Under the pieces are notes generated by a model. That model was not told the origin of the DNA, did no database searches, and was given only the letters and a program-made list of their open reading frames with translations. The position numbers were made by a program, and so were the translations under genes. From an uncultured Bacteriovorax sp. (GTDB lineage Bacteria > Bdellovibrionota > Bacteriovoracia > Bacteriovoracales > Bacteriovoracaceae), in assembly GCA_946481315.1 (NCBI GenBank), contig CAMLMH010000008.1, positions 62,001 to 126,000 on the forward strand: a stretch of DNA of 64,000 bases, written 5' to 3'. Shown in pieces: positions 36,613-45,039 of the stretch. Position 1 is the stretch's first letter. Each line of letters begins with the position of its first letter.

Positions 36613-39558
36613 CTAATCTTCTTTCATTGAGATCGGGCTACTGACAGTCTCTTTATGTGACAAAATAAACTTCTCAATTTCCTCGCAGGCTTCGGATAAT
36701 GGAGCGCGTTCGAGTTTGTAAGGTTCCATCAGCTTGACGAGTTTTTCCATCGTCTTTCCTTTCCACCCTTTGACCCGTGAATCGACAATCACCACTCCAC
36801 CGTAATCCTGTTCAGTTCGCAGCAGACGTCCGAGTTTCTGGTGCAGAGAACGTGTGCGGTGAGAAAGATAATAATCAGTAAATTCGTTTCCTAAATTGGC
36901 CTCAAAGAAATCGCGTCTTTCATTGATCACCAGGTCCATTCGCAGATCGGGGATTTTATCAATAAAAATAAATTGCAGAGCATCCCCGGGAATATCAATC
37001 CCCTCACCGAAGGATTCCATCCCCAGCAAAATTCCATTGCCCGAGCGTTTGAAATCTTCCACCACACTTGTTCCCATTCCCTGAATAAAGAGCGGAATCT
37101 GTCCTTCAAATTCTTTCAGCAGAATTTCCCGTGCCGTTTCAAAACGCGTTTTTGCCGAAAATAAAAGCAGAGAACGTCCGCCCAGGTTGCGAATCAGCGG
37201 CCTGATGATTTTTAAATTGTGCTCGACAAAGTTCTGGGCGTATAAGGCCGGACCGTCATCACACAGGAAAACTTTGGTTTTGCCCCGATAATCATAAGTC
37301 GTCGGCAAATAGGTTCCGGTTTTAAAACGCCGTTCAGGCTCAAGATAAGTATAACCTGTTGCCCACTCTATTCCCCGTGCTCCTGTGTCTCCATTACCGT
37401 TTGCCAGGGTGGCCGAAGTAAAAACCACCGAAGACGATACCTTCAGCAGCTGCTCATTGACGATCCGTCCGACATCAACCGGTGAAGAAGAAAACAAATA
37501 ACCGTCCTGCTCCAGATATTTCATAGACTGACAGTAATTTTTGCTCGGATTAAGCAGCTTATCAAAAGCAATCACATAGTCCGACAACTGAGAAAAAAAA
37601 GATTCAAAACGAGTAAAGGCAATGACTTCATTTTCACTTTTTAAATTTTTAACGTCCCATCGTCCGCTGTACGGAAGCAAATGATCCATGTAGGTCTGCA
37701 GAATAAAAGCGATACTCTCCAAACTGCTTAAAATTAACTGCGCCGATGTGTCCGAATGACTGGTTTTGGTGATCATCGGCAGTTCATTCCAGAATGCTTC
37801 AGTGTATTTGGGCATTCTTTTAAAATAAAAGGCCACTTTTTCGGAAAGAGGAAGCAGATGATCCATCAGCATATGATAAGTTCTGAGTGTTTCTTCCCGG
37901 ATTTTTTTTATGACTTCAGTTGAATCACCTTCTTCTGCTTCATTTTGAGCAAGAAGATAAAAAAGTGATCCCACCCCCTGCATGTGTTGCAGAGAATTGA
38001 CATAAATTTCGAAACTTTTCTGGTCGATTTCCAGCGAGAAGGCTTTCGTCGCTTCTTCTTCAATTTTATGGGCCTCGTCGACAACAATATGAGAAGGTCT
38101 TGGCATCCCTTTGGGCCAGCTGAACATCAATGAATGATTGCCGATAATGATGTTGGCTTCCCGCGCCTCTCTTAAGCCTAAAATGTAGCTGCAGTTATTT
38201 TTAAACGGACAATTTGGTCCGGAACAAGACCTGAAGTCGACGCCGATTTCGCGTTCACGCTTAGCGAGTGGCTCCATCTTGCGTTTTAAGACATAAGGCA
38301 GATCATCGCGAAGGATTTTTTTATTTCCACCCAGACGGGCGTTATGGAAAAACACTGTTTCGAAATAAAATGAGGAGAACGCATCTTCAAATGTCTGAGC
38401 GTACCCCAGTAAGGAATTTTCCGTTTCTTCCTGCCTGAAAAGAGATTCACATAAGTGATTGTTGGATCCCACTAATAATTTAATTTTAACTTCGTCTTCA
38501 GAAAGACCCAGAAATTCCCGGACGTGAGGCACGTCCTTATTAAACGCCTGATGCTGTAGTGTTTTGGTTCCGGTGGCAACCAGTACGGGCTTTTTTTCTT
38601 CCAGGGAAAAAAGAACTGACGGAATCAGATAACCAAAAGTTTTTCCTGTTCCGGTCGGTGCCTGAATCAGACTGTGAATATTATTCTTCAGCGACTGACC
38701 GGTTTTTAAGGCCAGATCAATCTGCGACTGACGTTTCTTGTAGCTGGGGTAAAGAGATTGAATTTTATCTTCATTACTAAAGATGTTTTTGATATTGGTG
38801 CCGGAAAATTCGAGGGAAAAGTTTTTCTTCAGGTCTTTTGGCGGCAGGTATTCAGGAAAACGTTTCTCCCAGATTTTTTGCTTGGCAATCTGGACATGTT
38901 CCTCGAGTTTGAAATCAATCTGGAAAGCAATCTCGTCTAGTTCTTCATTAGTAAGATGCAGAAATTGCATCAGATAGAATTCCTCACTTAAGATTTTTTT
39001 GTCTAATAACTGCATTTTCACAAACTGATAAAAGGCTGTATCCAGTCTGGTTAATTTCGTGGCAATTAAAACGACTTTTAAAAGATCAATGGCATCTTCA
39101 AAACCGCGGTGTTTTTCCGTCTCAGCGATGCCCCAGTCCTGGATAAAATGCTCCAGCTTAAGGGATGAGTATTCGGGAAAAAGGATGCCTAAAAATAAAA
39201 GAGTGTCGCAATATTCTTCGCGAGGAGTCCCGTCATCAATTTTATCAAAGGAGCGTTTTAAAAAACCCGCTTCAAAATCAGCATTGTGGGCTATTAGTTT
39301 AGCTCCGTATAATTCCTGAATTTCCCCTTCCACTTCCCGAAAATGGGGAGCGTGTTTAAGCATGGCAGGTGTTATTCCGGTTAATTTCTGGATAAAAGAT
39401 GAGAGTTCACCCGGAAATTGCACCAGTGAAGTATATTTTTTTTGTAGCCGGATCCCGTCAAAGAGCAAAAACCCCACGTCAATGACCTGGTCATAACTGG
39501 GATCTGCGCCTGAAGTTTCAACGTCGATGACGGCCCATTTCCCTAGCCGGTTGTCCAT
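36613..39558 (-). CDS. dinG: DinG-type DNA helicase with an N-terminal DEDD exonuclease domain
   Basis: 981 residues from the ATG at 39558 (AAGGA site upstream; a TTG at 39579 is less likely). N-terminal DEDDh exonuclease: DVETSG (Asp12, Glu14), HNADFE, and a later HRGFEDA. Helicase: Walker A APTGTGKTFGYL, DEAH box VVDEAHKIEEE, motif VI HQKLGRLLRTE. Four Cys in an Fe-S-type pattern: one in NNHLCES, then SCSGPNCPFKNNC. This is the Gram-positive-style exonuclease-helicase fusion. It unwinds DNA during repair. Substrate and partner are not readable here. Confidence 0.9.
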   Translation of the reverse strand: MDNRLGKWAVIDVETSGADPSYDQVIDVGFLLFDGIRLQKKYTSLVQFPGELSSFIQKLTGITPAMLKHAPHFREVEGEIQELYGAKLIAHNADFEAGFLKRSFDKIDDGTPREEYCDTLLFLGILFPEYSSLKLEHFIQDWGIAETEKHRGFEDAIDLLKVVLIATKLTRLDTAFYQFVKMQLLDKKILSEEFYLMQFLHLTNEELDEIAFQIDFKLEEHVQIAKQKIWEKRFPEYLPPKDLKKNFSLEFSGTNIKNIFSNEDKIQSLYPSYKKRQSQIDLALKTGQSLKNNIHSLIQAPTGTGKTFGYLIPSVLFSLEEKKPVLVATGTKTLQHQAFNKDVPHVREFLGLSEDEVKIKLLVGSNNHLCESLFRQEETENSLLGYAQTFEDAFSSFYFETVFFHNARLGGNKKILRDDLPYVLKRKMEPLAKREREIGVDFRSCSGPNCPFKNNCSYILGLREAREANIIIGNHSLMFSWPKGMPRPSHIVVDEAHKIEEEATKAFSLEIDQKSFEIYVNSLQHMQGVGSLFYLLAQNEAEEGDSTEVIKKIREETLRTYHMLMDHLLPLSEKVAFYFKRMPKYTEAFWNELPMITKTSHSDTSAQLILSSLESIAFILQTYMDHLLPYSGRWDVKNLKSENEVIAFTRFESFFSQLSDYVIAFDKLLNPSKNYCQSMKYLEQDGYLFSSSPVDVGRIVNEQLLKVSSSVVFTSATLANGNGDTGARGIEWATGYTYLEPERRFKTGTYLPTTYDYRGKTKVFLCDDGPALYAQNFVEHNLKIIRPLIRNLGGRSLLLFSAKTRFETAREILLKEFEGQIPLFIQGMGTSVVEDFKRSGNGILLGMESFGEGIDIPGDALQFIFIDKIPDLRMDLVINERRDFFEANLGNEFTDYYLSHRTRSLHQKLGRLLRTEQDYGGVVIVDSRVKGWKGKTMEKLVKLMEPYKLERAPLSEACEEIEKFILSHKETVSSPISMKED

Positions 39559-39722
39559 GGATTGTCCTTTTGTGTTCAATAGATACCTCTTTTTACCAAA
39601 GTTGTGCGGCGTCTGCCAAAATCTTTATTCCCGTGCATTCTTTTTTCCTCTGATAACGCCGTATCCTATTGATGAAACACAGGGTTTAATTTATTGTTGT
39701 CATTATTTTAAAAAGGCCATTC

Positions 39723-40115
39723 ATGACCAGTGCAGTAGTTTTTCAAACGCAGTCGATCCTTATTTACTCTTTGATGATCCTGGGAATTATCAAACGTAAA
39801 AATCGCCGACAACACGTTCCCATCATGAGCACTGTGCTCATCTGGGATGTATTGCTGATTCTGCAGATTGAACTCTCTCGCGGGGCCATTAACAAAGCTG
39901 CTGAGGCGGTCATTAATCCAATCATTTTAAATATTCATGTCTCATTTGCCGTGTCATCTGTGATATTTTATGGTCTTTTAGTATGGACAGGAAGAAGACT
40001 GCTCCAGGGTGATAACGAAAAACGTTTTTTGCACAGAATTTTTGGATGGTCCGCAGTCATTCTCCGGACACTTACTTTGCTCACAAGTTTTTTTACTGTG
40101 GCACCTAAAGCATAA
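39723..40115 (+). CDS. Small membrane protein resembling DUF420
   Basis: 130 residues with four hydrophobic helices. NRRQHVPIMSTVLIWDVLL, then NIHVSFAVSSVIFYGLLVW, then FLHRIFGWSAVILR follow the DUF420 layout, where His residues on helices recur. The function of that family is unknown, though it is often near haem or iron-sulfur functions. It is 9 nt before bolA and likely in the same operon as bolA and grxD. Confidence 0.6.
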   Translation: MTSAVVFQTQSILIYSLMILGIIKRKNRRQHVPIMSTVLIWDVLLILQIELSRGAINKAAEAVINPIILNIHVSFAVSSVIFYGLLVWTGRRLLQGDNEKRFLHRIFGWSAVILRTLTLLTSFFTVAPKA

Positions 40116-40124
40116 GGAAAAGAT

Positions 40125-40382
40125 ATGGAATTCACTAATGTTGTAACATTAATTAAGAACGGCTTACCGGATGCGCATGTGAAAGTCACCGACATGACCG
40201 GAACCCGCGATCACTTGGATATTTTAATTGTCAGTGATCAGTTCAAAGGAAAAATGTTGATTGCCCAACACCAGATGGTCATGGACCTCTTAAAAGAAAG
40301 CCTGAAGGAAGAAATTCACGCCGTACAGTTAAAAACAATGGACTTTGCAACCGCCGCCAAACGCGGAATCGAAATAAAGTAA
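40125..40382 (+). CDS. BolA-family protein
   Basis: 85 residues of the BolA/IbaG fold: IKNGLPDAHVKVTDM, then RDHLDILIVSDQFKGKMLIAQHQMVMDLL, with the C-terminal IHAVQLKTMDF. BolA proteins bind monothiol glutaredoxins through a shared [2Fe-2S] cluster and aid Fe-S delivery. The next gene, 15 bp downstream, is a CGFS glutaredoxin, the usual partner. Confidence 0.9.
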   Translation: MEFTNVVTLIKNGLPDAHVKVTDMTGTRDHLDILIVSDQFKGKMLIAQHQMVMDLLKESLKEEIHAVQLKTMDFATAAKRGIEIK

Positions 40383-40397
40383 TTAAGGAGAAAGAGT

Positions 40398-40760
40398 ATG
40401 AATAGCCCATTTACCATCGTTCAAGGTGTAGCTGTCGAAGAGGAAAATAAAAATCTCGACATCACAACCCGGATTAAAAATCTGATTAACTCTGCACCGA
40501 TTTTTCTTTTTATGAAAGGAACACCGGACATGCCTCAATGTGGTTTTTCGGCCAATGTTGTTCGCATTCTGAATTCTCATTCAGTGGCCTATAAAACATT
40601 TAACATTCTTTCAGATATGGATATCAGAGAGGGTGTGAAGCAATATTCCAACTGGCCGACATACCCGCAGCTTTATGTGAAAGGGCAATTAGTTGGCGGA
40701 AACGATATCGTGACAGAACTTATGCAAAACGGTGAGCTGGCCGACATTTTAAAAAACTAA
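40398..40760 (+). CDS. grxD: Monothiol glutaredoxin (Grx4 type)
   Basis: 120 residues. The active site is FMKGTPDMPQCGFSANVV, with the CGFS motif; SNWPTYPQLYVKGQLVGGNDIV is the glutathione-binding TVP-loop region. Monothiol glutaredoxins carry [2Fe-2S] clusters and pair with BolA. An AAGGAG site precedes the ATG. A bidirectional terminator follows. Confidence 0.93.
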   Translation: MNSPFTIVQGVAVEEENKNLDITTRIKNLINSAPIFLFMKGTPDMPQCGFSANVVRILNSHSVAYKTFNILSDMDIREGVKQYSNWPTYPQLYVKGQLVGGNDIVTELMQNGELADILKN

Positions 40761-40769
40761 GCCCAAATA

Positions 40770-40794
40770 AAAAGGCCCCAAAACGGGGCCTTTT
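40770..40794. terminator. Bidirectional rho-independent terminator
   Basis: AAAAGGCCCC / GGGGCCTTTT with a loop of five bases (AAAAC). It has T runs on both strands and lies between grxD (plus) and the response regulator (minus), which ends next to it. Confidence 0.9.
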
Positions 40795-41169
40795 CTATCC
40801 TGCAAGATCTCTTTCAATCTCTTTAATTAATTCATCCAGGTCAAAAGGCTTAGAGAAAAATTTTCGGGCCCCTGCCTTTACTGCATCTTCAGTAGAAACA
40901 TCGGCCTGTCCGGAAACAAAATAAAAGAGCGGATGTTTACCGGCGAGATTGTTTACATGTGACAAAACCGCCATTCCGTTTCCGTTGGGCATTTTGTAAT
41001 CGGAGACGACGATATCTACTGGCTCTACTGAAAGAATTTTAATGGCATCATTTCCGCAAATAGCAGTTTTTGTCTGATAACCACAGAATCGAAACTCTTC
41101 TTCCATCAATTCCAGAATATCGGGCTCGTCATCAACGATTAGGACTTTTAAATTTTTTCTATCAATCAT
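40795..41169 (-). CDS. Single-domain response regulator
   Basis: 124 residues, only a receiver domain. The acidic pair is in LIVDDEPD, the phospho-acceptor Asp in VVSDYKMPNG, the Ser switch in FVSGQAD and the conserved Lys in FSKPFD. No output domain follows, so it acts through partners (CheY-like or phosphorelay). The ATG at 41169 is preferred; an earlier TTG at 41205 adds 12 residues. No kinase gene lies adjacent. Ribosome binding site is poor. Confidence 0.85.
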   Translation of the reverse strand: MIDRKNLKVLIVDDEPDILELMEEEFRFCGYQTKTAICGNDAIKILSVEPVDIVVSDYKMPNGNGMAVLSHVNNLAGKHPLFYFVSGQADVSTEDAVKAGARKFFSKPFDLDELIKEIERDLAG

Positions 41170-41244
41170 GGGTTTAGAACCATCATCACAAAAAGGGCCT
41201 TTCAATAGAACTGACGTTTATCATTTAAACTATTGTAATTGAAT

Positions 41245-42546
41245 TTAAACTTTCGGTGATTTAATTTTTCTTAATGTAGCTAAACAGATAAGAGCAGGAA
41301 AAAGGATAACTCCTAGTAACATCAAATAGATATGCTTAAAAGAGAAATAGAGAATATATGCAGCACCTCGGATAATTGAGCGAAGAACTTCATTATCATA
41401 GATAAAAAGCGCCAGTTTCGGACCCCATTCATAGTAGACATCTACCAGAGCTTCCCCCCACGCCGATTGCAAGAGGATCGTATCGCGAAAATGGCGGAAA
41501 TAATCGATCACTTCATGGTTTTCACCAAAACCTGCTGTCAGCAAAAAACACTTATTTTCTTTTAACAGCTCTTCAATCTGCGCTGGACTTCCCTCAACAG
41601 GCGGAGAAAGTGGAGTGGCGAAATTATATTTATCCACAACCACATAGGAAAAATTATAGGTGATCCCGTTCGTTAAATCGCGCACAGTAAGCTCACTGCT
41701 GGTGGAGTATGGAAAGACTTCTGCATTGAGAGTCCGACCAGCGTAAGTTGCATCACCAATCGGAAGATCTCCGGGCAAAGCACTCGATGGCAATCGGACA
41801 ACACGGATCGATTTAGCGTTATTGACACTGGTATTAGTAAAAGTGAGAAAAACCCTGCGGTCTCCTCTGCGTACACCGGTAATGTTGGACGTATAACTGG
41901 CAGGAGCAATAACTTTATTGCTCATACTGGTCGTCATATAAATGCCATCCGGATAACTGGTGATGGTGAGCACGCTCCCCAGGGCCAGTGTATTATCTGA
42001 ATGCAGGAAAAAATACATTTTAAAATCTTTAGCCCCAGGTGAGACCGAACTAACACCCAGGTTCTGACAGGCATTGGCTGCCTGCGCACAAATTTCAGCA
42101 GGAGAGACCGGGAAGGAAAAAGCCGAGTTAGTGACGGACAAAAAAGGAGTGCTGACCATCTTCACGACTTCCCACTGCGAATCAGTGCTGTCATAAACAG
42201 CAGCATACAAATAGCGGTTGGAAGATCCCACGGTTAAAACCAGTGGGTAATTAATGGTCCGGTTGGTGGACGTAATATCCAGAATTGCTGGCGCCCCGCT
42301 TTCAGACTGCAGAAAATAGTCCGTTGAATTGACACCACCAACATTATATTCCAGCGGAACATAGATTTTAGGAGCTGAAGCTTCGGCGGTAGGCTGCTCC
42401 GTTGGTACGTCAACATTTAAGCTGATAGTCGTGCTCGTTGTTGCATTGACTGAAAAATTGGCCAGGTCTGTATCTAAACGAACCGTATCGGCTGCATTCG
42501 CAGCAGAGCAAAAAAGAAATAATAATGAAAGCTTGAAGAATCTCAT
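41245..42546 (-). CDS. Exported protein with a C-terminal CFI-box sorting/anchor domain
   Basis: 433 residues: signal peptide (MRFFKLSLLFLFCSAANA), a long Ser/Thr-rich beta region of Ig or fibronectin type, then a C-terminal module of about 90 residues beginning KCFLLTAGFGENHEVIDYFRHFRD, with a run WGEALVDVYYEWGPKLALFI, LRSIIR and a final membrane helix. That module matches the CFI-box C-terminal domain (CF...AAYGS, LRxFRD, YYxxSP) described on many surface proteins of unknown processing. The GGA site lies before the ATG at 42546. Confidence 0.65.
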   Translation of the reverse strand: MRFFKLSLLFLFCSAANAADTVRLDTDLANFSVNATTSTTISLNVDVPTEQPTAEASAPKIYVPLEYNVGGVNSTDYFLQSESGAPAILDITSTNRTINYPLVLTVGSSNRYLYAAVYDSTDSQWEVVKMVSTPFLSVTNSAFSFPVSPAEICAQAANACQNLGVSSVSPGAKDFKMYFFLHSDNTLALGSVLTITSYPDGIYMTTSMSNKVIAPASYTSNITGVRRGDRRVFLTFTNTSVNNAKSIRVVRLPSSALPGDLPIGDATYAGRTLNAEVFPYSTSSELTVRDLTNGITYNFSYVVVDKYNFATPLSPPVEGSPAQIEELLKENKCFLLTAGFGENHEVIDYFRHFRDTILLQSAWGEALVDVYYEWGPKLALFIYDNEVLRSIIRGAAYILYFSFKHIYLMLLGVILFPALICLATLRKIKSPKV

Positions 42547-42597
42547 TGTCCAAAAATTATCCCTTTTTTGAGAGATAGTCGTCAATCATTTAAAGAA

Positions 42598-42626
42598 TTG
42601 ATTTCTGCCGCAACTTCCACTATCAC
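42598..42626 (+). promoter_or_regulatory. Likely promoter with leaderless start for the aminotransferase gene
   Basis: TTGATT (42598-42603), a 17-bp spacer, and TATCAC (42621-42626). The -10 box ends 7 nt before the ATG at 42634, so transcription should begin at the start codon. No ribosome binding site is seen. Confidence 0.5.
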
Positions 42627-42633
42627 TTGGTAC

Positions 42634-43500
42634 ATGAAAGATTATCTGGTCAATATTAACGGTGAGATTACTAACGGGGCAGAAGCAAAACTTTCGGTCT
42701 TTGACCGGGGCTTCCTTTACGGAGACTCAGTGTACGAAGCCACCCGCACATTTGACCGTATCCCTTTCCGGCTGGAGCGTCACATGGACCGGTTGTTTGA
42801 ATCGGCGCGGATGATCTCCCTTGTTCCTACGCTTTCCAAAGAAGATATTAAAAAAGAATTGTTAAAGACGATTGCGGCTTCCCCGCATGAAAATCACACC
42901 GTAAGAATCGTTCTCACCCGCGGAACAAACAGTGAATTAGGGCTAGATCCGGAACTCTCTGGTCCTAATAATCTCGTCATTTTCACCAAGGCCATTGCCC
43001 CTAATCCGGACTGGTGGCTCACCCGCGGTCTCTCCGTTATTTTTGCGCAGAAAATTTTAAATGAAACCGGAGCTCTCCCTAAAACGGGAAATTATCAGGA
43101 AAATATGCTGGCCTTCAAAAAGGCCAAAGAATCCGGCGTGCACGATGCTCTGATGGTCAACGCCCAGGGCTTTGTCACCGAAGGAACCACCAGCAATGCC
43201 TGGATCATTAAAGACGGCCACCTGCTCACACCTCCCCTTTCCGCCGGAATCCTGGAAGGGCTCACCCGTAAGACGCTCTTTGAAATGCAGGAGAAACTTC
43301 ACCTGCCGGTGCCGCTTATTGAGCGAAACCTGACCAAAAAAGATTTCCTGGAAGCCGATGAGTGCTTTCTAACTAGCACGACGCGCAACCTGGTCCCGGT
43401 CACCAGCATCGACGGACAAAAAATCGGCAACGGTCTTCCGGGAAAACTGACCGGAGAACTCCTCAGGGCCTACCTTCGCTATGTCCAGAACAATTCTTGA
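42634..43500 (+). CDS. Class IV PLP-dependent aminotransferase (D-amino acid / branched-chain / ADC lyase type)
   Basis: 288 residues from ATG 42634; an upstream frame to 42568 lacks a ribosome binding site and diverges from the family. Fold-type IV features: SVFDRGFLYGDSVYE, RLERHMDRL, the PLP Lys in ALPKTGNYQEN, EGTTSNAW near the phosphate-binding loop, and a C-terminal LTSTTRNLVPV. Which donor it uses (D-alanine, branched-chain amino acid or aminodeoxychorismate) is not decided. The next gene, rpsD, follows after 126 bp. Confidence 0.85.
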   Translation: MKDYLVNINGEITNGAEAKLSVFDRGFLYGDSVYEATRTFDRIPFRLERHMDRLFESARMISLVPTLSKEDIKKELLKTIAASPHENHTVRIVLTRGTNSELGLDPELSGPNNLVIFTKAIAPNPDWWLTRGLSVIFAQKILNETGALPKTGNYQENMLAFKKAKESGVHDALMVNAQGFVTEGTTSNAWIIKDGHLLTPPLSAGILEGLTRKTLFEMQEKLHLPVPLIERNLTKKDFLEADECFLTSTTRNLVPVTSIDGQKIGNGLPGKLTGELLRAYLRYVQNNS

Positions 43501-43519
43501 CCTGTGCCCTAAATTCAAA

Positions 43520-43549
43520 TTGACAAAGATAACGTCCTGCTTGTATTAC
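43520..43549 (+). promoter_or_regulatory. Likely rpsD promoter
   Basis: A perfect TTGACA (43520-43525) and TATTAC (43544-43549) are 18 bp apart. An ACGTCC/GGACGT pair with a 16-nt loop (43532-43559), followed by T residues, overlaps the -10 region; it may also terminate the upstream gene. About 75 nt of leader precede the rpsD start. Confidence 0.6.
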
Positions 43550-43626
43550 TTACGGACGTCTTTTTATAAAAATCACAACTCTGCACAGTTGAAGTTGTTA
43601 AAAGTTAATTATTTAGGGGTTAGTTC

Positions 43627-44250
43627 ATGGCAAGAAGTACGACAGGTAGAAGCCGCTTTAAGATTCAAAGATCATTGGGAATTGAACTTCCAGGTCTGGG
43701 AAAAGCTGGTGCACTAGAAAGAAGACCATACGGTCCAGGTCAACACGGAAACAAAAGAAAGAAAATTTCTGACTTTGCTGTTCGTATGAAAGAAAAGCAA
43801 AAACTTAGATACCACTACGGTCTTCGCGAAGGTCAATTGGTTAACTACGTAAAGAAAGCTAAAAAAGACAAGTCACGTGCTTGGATGGATACTCTTCTTA
43901 TTACTCTAGAGAGCCGTCTAGCTAACGTTATCTTCCGTCTTAACTGGGCTCCATCAATGCTGGCAGCAAACCAAATGGTTTCTCACGGCCACGTTCTTGT
44001 TAACGGTAAAAAAATCAACGTAGCTGGTTACACTGTTCAAAAAGGTGACACAATCACGCTTACAGATAAAGGTTTTGCTTCACTTAACTACACACAAGCT
44101 CAAGCAACTCCACGTCTTCCATCTATTCCAGCTTGCTTCACTATCGAAGGCAAGAACGCAAAGATGATCGACCTTCCACTTCCAAGCGATATTCCTTTCG
44201 AATACGCAGGCCAGCTCGTTACCGAGTATTACTGGAAAGTTAAGCCTTAA
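43627..44250 (+). CDS. rpsD: 30S ribosomal protein S4
   Basis: 207 residues, full-length S4. RPYGPGQHG is the universal N-terminal block, RLRYHYGLRE-type KQKLRYHYGLREGQL follows, and the S4 RNA-binding domain has SRLANVIFRL and MVSHGHVLVNGKKINVAGY. It binds 16S rRNA early in assembly. It stands alone, outside the usual alpha operon. Its codon use is biased toward a narrow set of codons, as expected of a highly expressed gene. A GGGGTTAG site precedes the ATG. Confidence 0.98.
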   Translation: MARSTTGRSRFKIQRSLGIELPGLGKAGALERRPYGPGQHGNKRKKISDFAVRMKEKQKLRYHYGLREGQLVNYVKKAKKDKSRAWMDTLLITLESRLANVIFRLNWAPSMLAANQMVSHGHVLVNGKKINVAGYTVQKGDTITLTDKGFASLNYTQAQATPRLPSIPACFTIEGKNAKMIDLPLPSDIPFEYAGQLVTEYYWKVKP

Positions 44251-44270
44251 TTTTCAAAACCAAAAACAAA

Positions 44271-44297
44271 AACCACTCTTCGGAGTGGTTTTTTTTT
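44271..44297 (+). terminator. Rho-independent terminator of rpsD
   Basis: AACCACTC/GAGTGGTT stem closed by a TTCG tetraloop, followed by seven more T residues, 20 bp after the rpsD stop. Confidence 0.95.
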
Positions 44298-44331
44298 GCC
44301 CATTTTAGGTTCCAGCACACTTTTCTTGTTG

Positions 44332-45039
44332 CTAAGAGTTGCGGATTTTTTCAGAAGAAACATCCCGGTAAGGATGATCCGGAAGAACAATCAATTGAAG
44401 ATGAGGGACAATCGCCTTCACTTTCTCTATCTGCGATTGATAGTTCTCCGGTCCAAAATAGCGGGGAACGACATACATTTTTGTCAGACGTTTTAGAATC
44501 AATTCCGGATTTTTCCATTTGAAGAAATTCATGAAGGAGTCATCCCCCATCAGTAAATTTACTTCGGGAATGGAAACCGTGTTAATCCAGTCTGCTGTTG
44601 GATTGGCCTTTTTCTGGCCCAGAAATCCTGGATAAATACTAAAGGGAGTCTCCTTAAGCAGCATACAGACTTCATAGAACGTCTCCCACGCTTCCATCCG
44701 GCCAACATATTCTTTAAGCGGATTAATGTCTGGAACAACAACGATATTTTTTTCAGGACAAGAAAGCAGACAATTCATATGTCCTTCGTGAAAAGGATTA
44801 AAACTGCCGCCAAAAAAAGTGACCGTTTTTTTTATCTCACTTTTGGCAATAAGCGGATGTTTAAAAGAGAGTTTTTTTGAATGAGAAGGAATGAAGGGAA
44901 ACATTCCGGCGAGAGTCTGAAGCAAGTGATCCTGATCAGCAGAATTTAAATCCCACACCTCAAAGAGGTCACACCATGACTGGTCGGCAAGCTTTACGGT
45001 GCCATTTTTTTTTAGTTCAATCGGTCTATGCAACTGCAT
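44332..45039 (-). CDS. NadD-like nicotinate-nucleotide adenylyltransferase
   Basis: 235 residues from the ATG at 45039 (GAGAG site upstream). About 70 residues of unassigned sequence precede the nucleotidyltransferase core, which starts TVTFFGGSFNPFHEGHM (the HxGH-type motif). INPLKE, LLMGDDSF and the C-terminal VSSEKIR (the SSTxIR-like motif) follow; the protein ends just after it. NadD adenylates nicotinate mononucleotide in NAD synthesis. The N-terminal extension is unusual. It overlaps the rarD stop by 14 bp and is third in the histone operon. Confidence 0.75.
   Translation of the reverse strand: MQLHRPIELKKNGTVKLADQSWCDLFEVWDLNSADQDHLLQTLAGMFPFIPSHSKKLSFKHPLIAKSEIKKTVTFFGGSFNPFHEGHMNCLLSCPEKNIVVVPDINPLKEYVGRMEAWETFYEVCMLLKETPFSIYPGFLGQKKANPTADWINTVSIPEVNLLMGDDSFMNFFKWKNPELILKRLTKMYVVPRYFGPENYQSQIEKVKAIVPHLQLIVLPDHPYRDVSSEKIRNS

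Noticed and set aside
36559..36640. A long inverted repeat TAGCCCGA / TCGGGCTA around the hairpin
   Set aside because: Only 8 bp with a 66-nt gap; likely chance beside two convergent gene ends.
43481..43717. A 78-codon frame overlapping the rpsD start
   Set aside because: It lies in another frame over the well-supported rpsD gene and its promoter, with no recognisable product.
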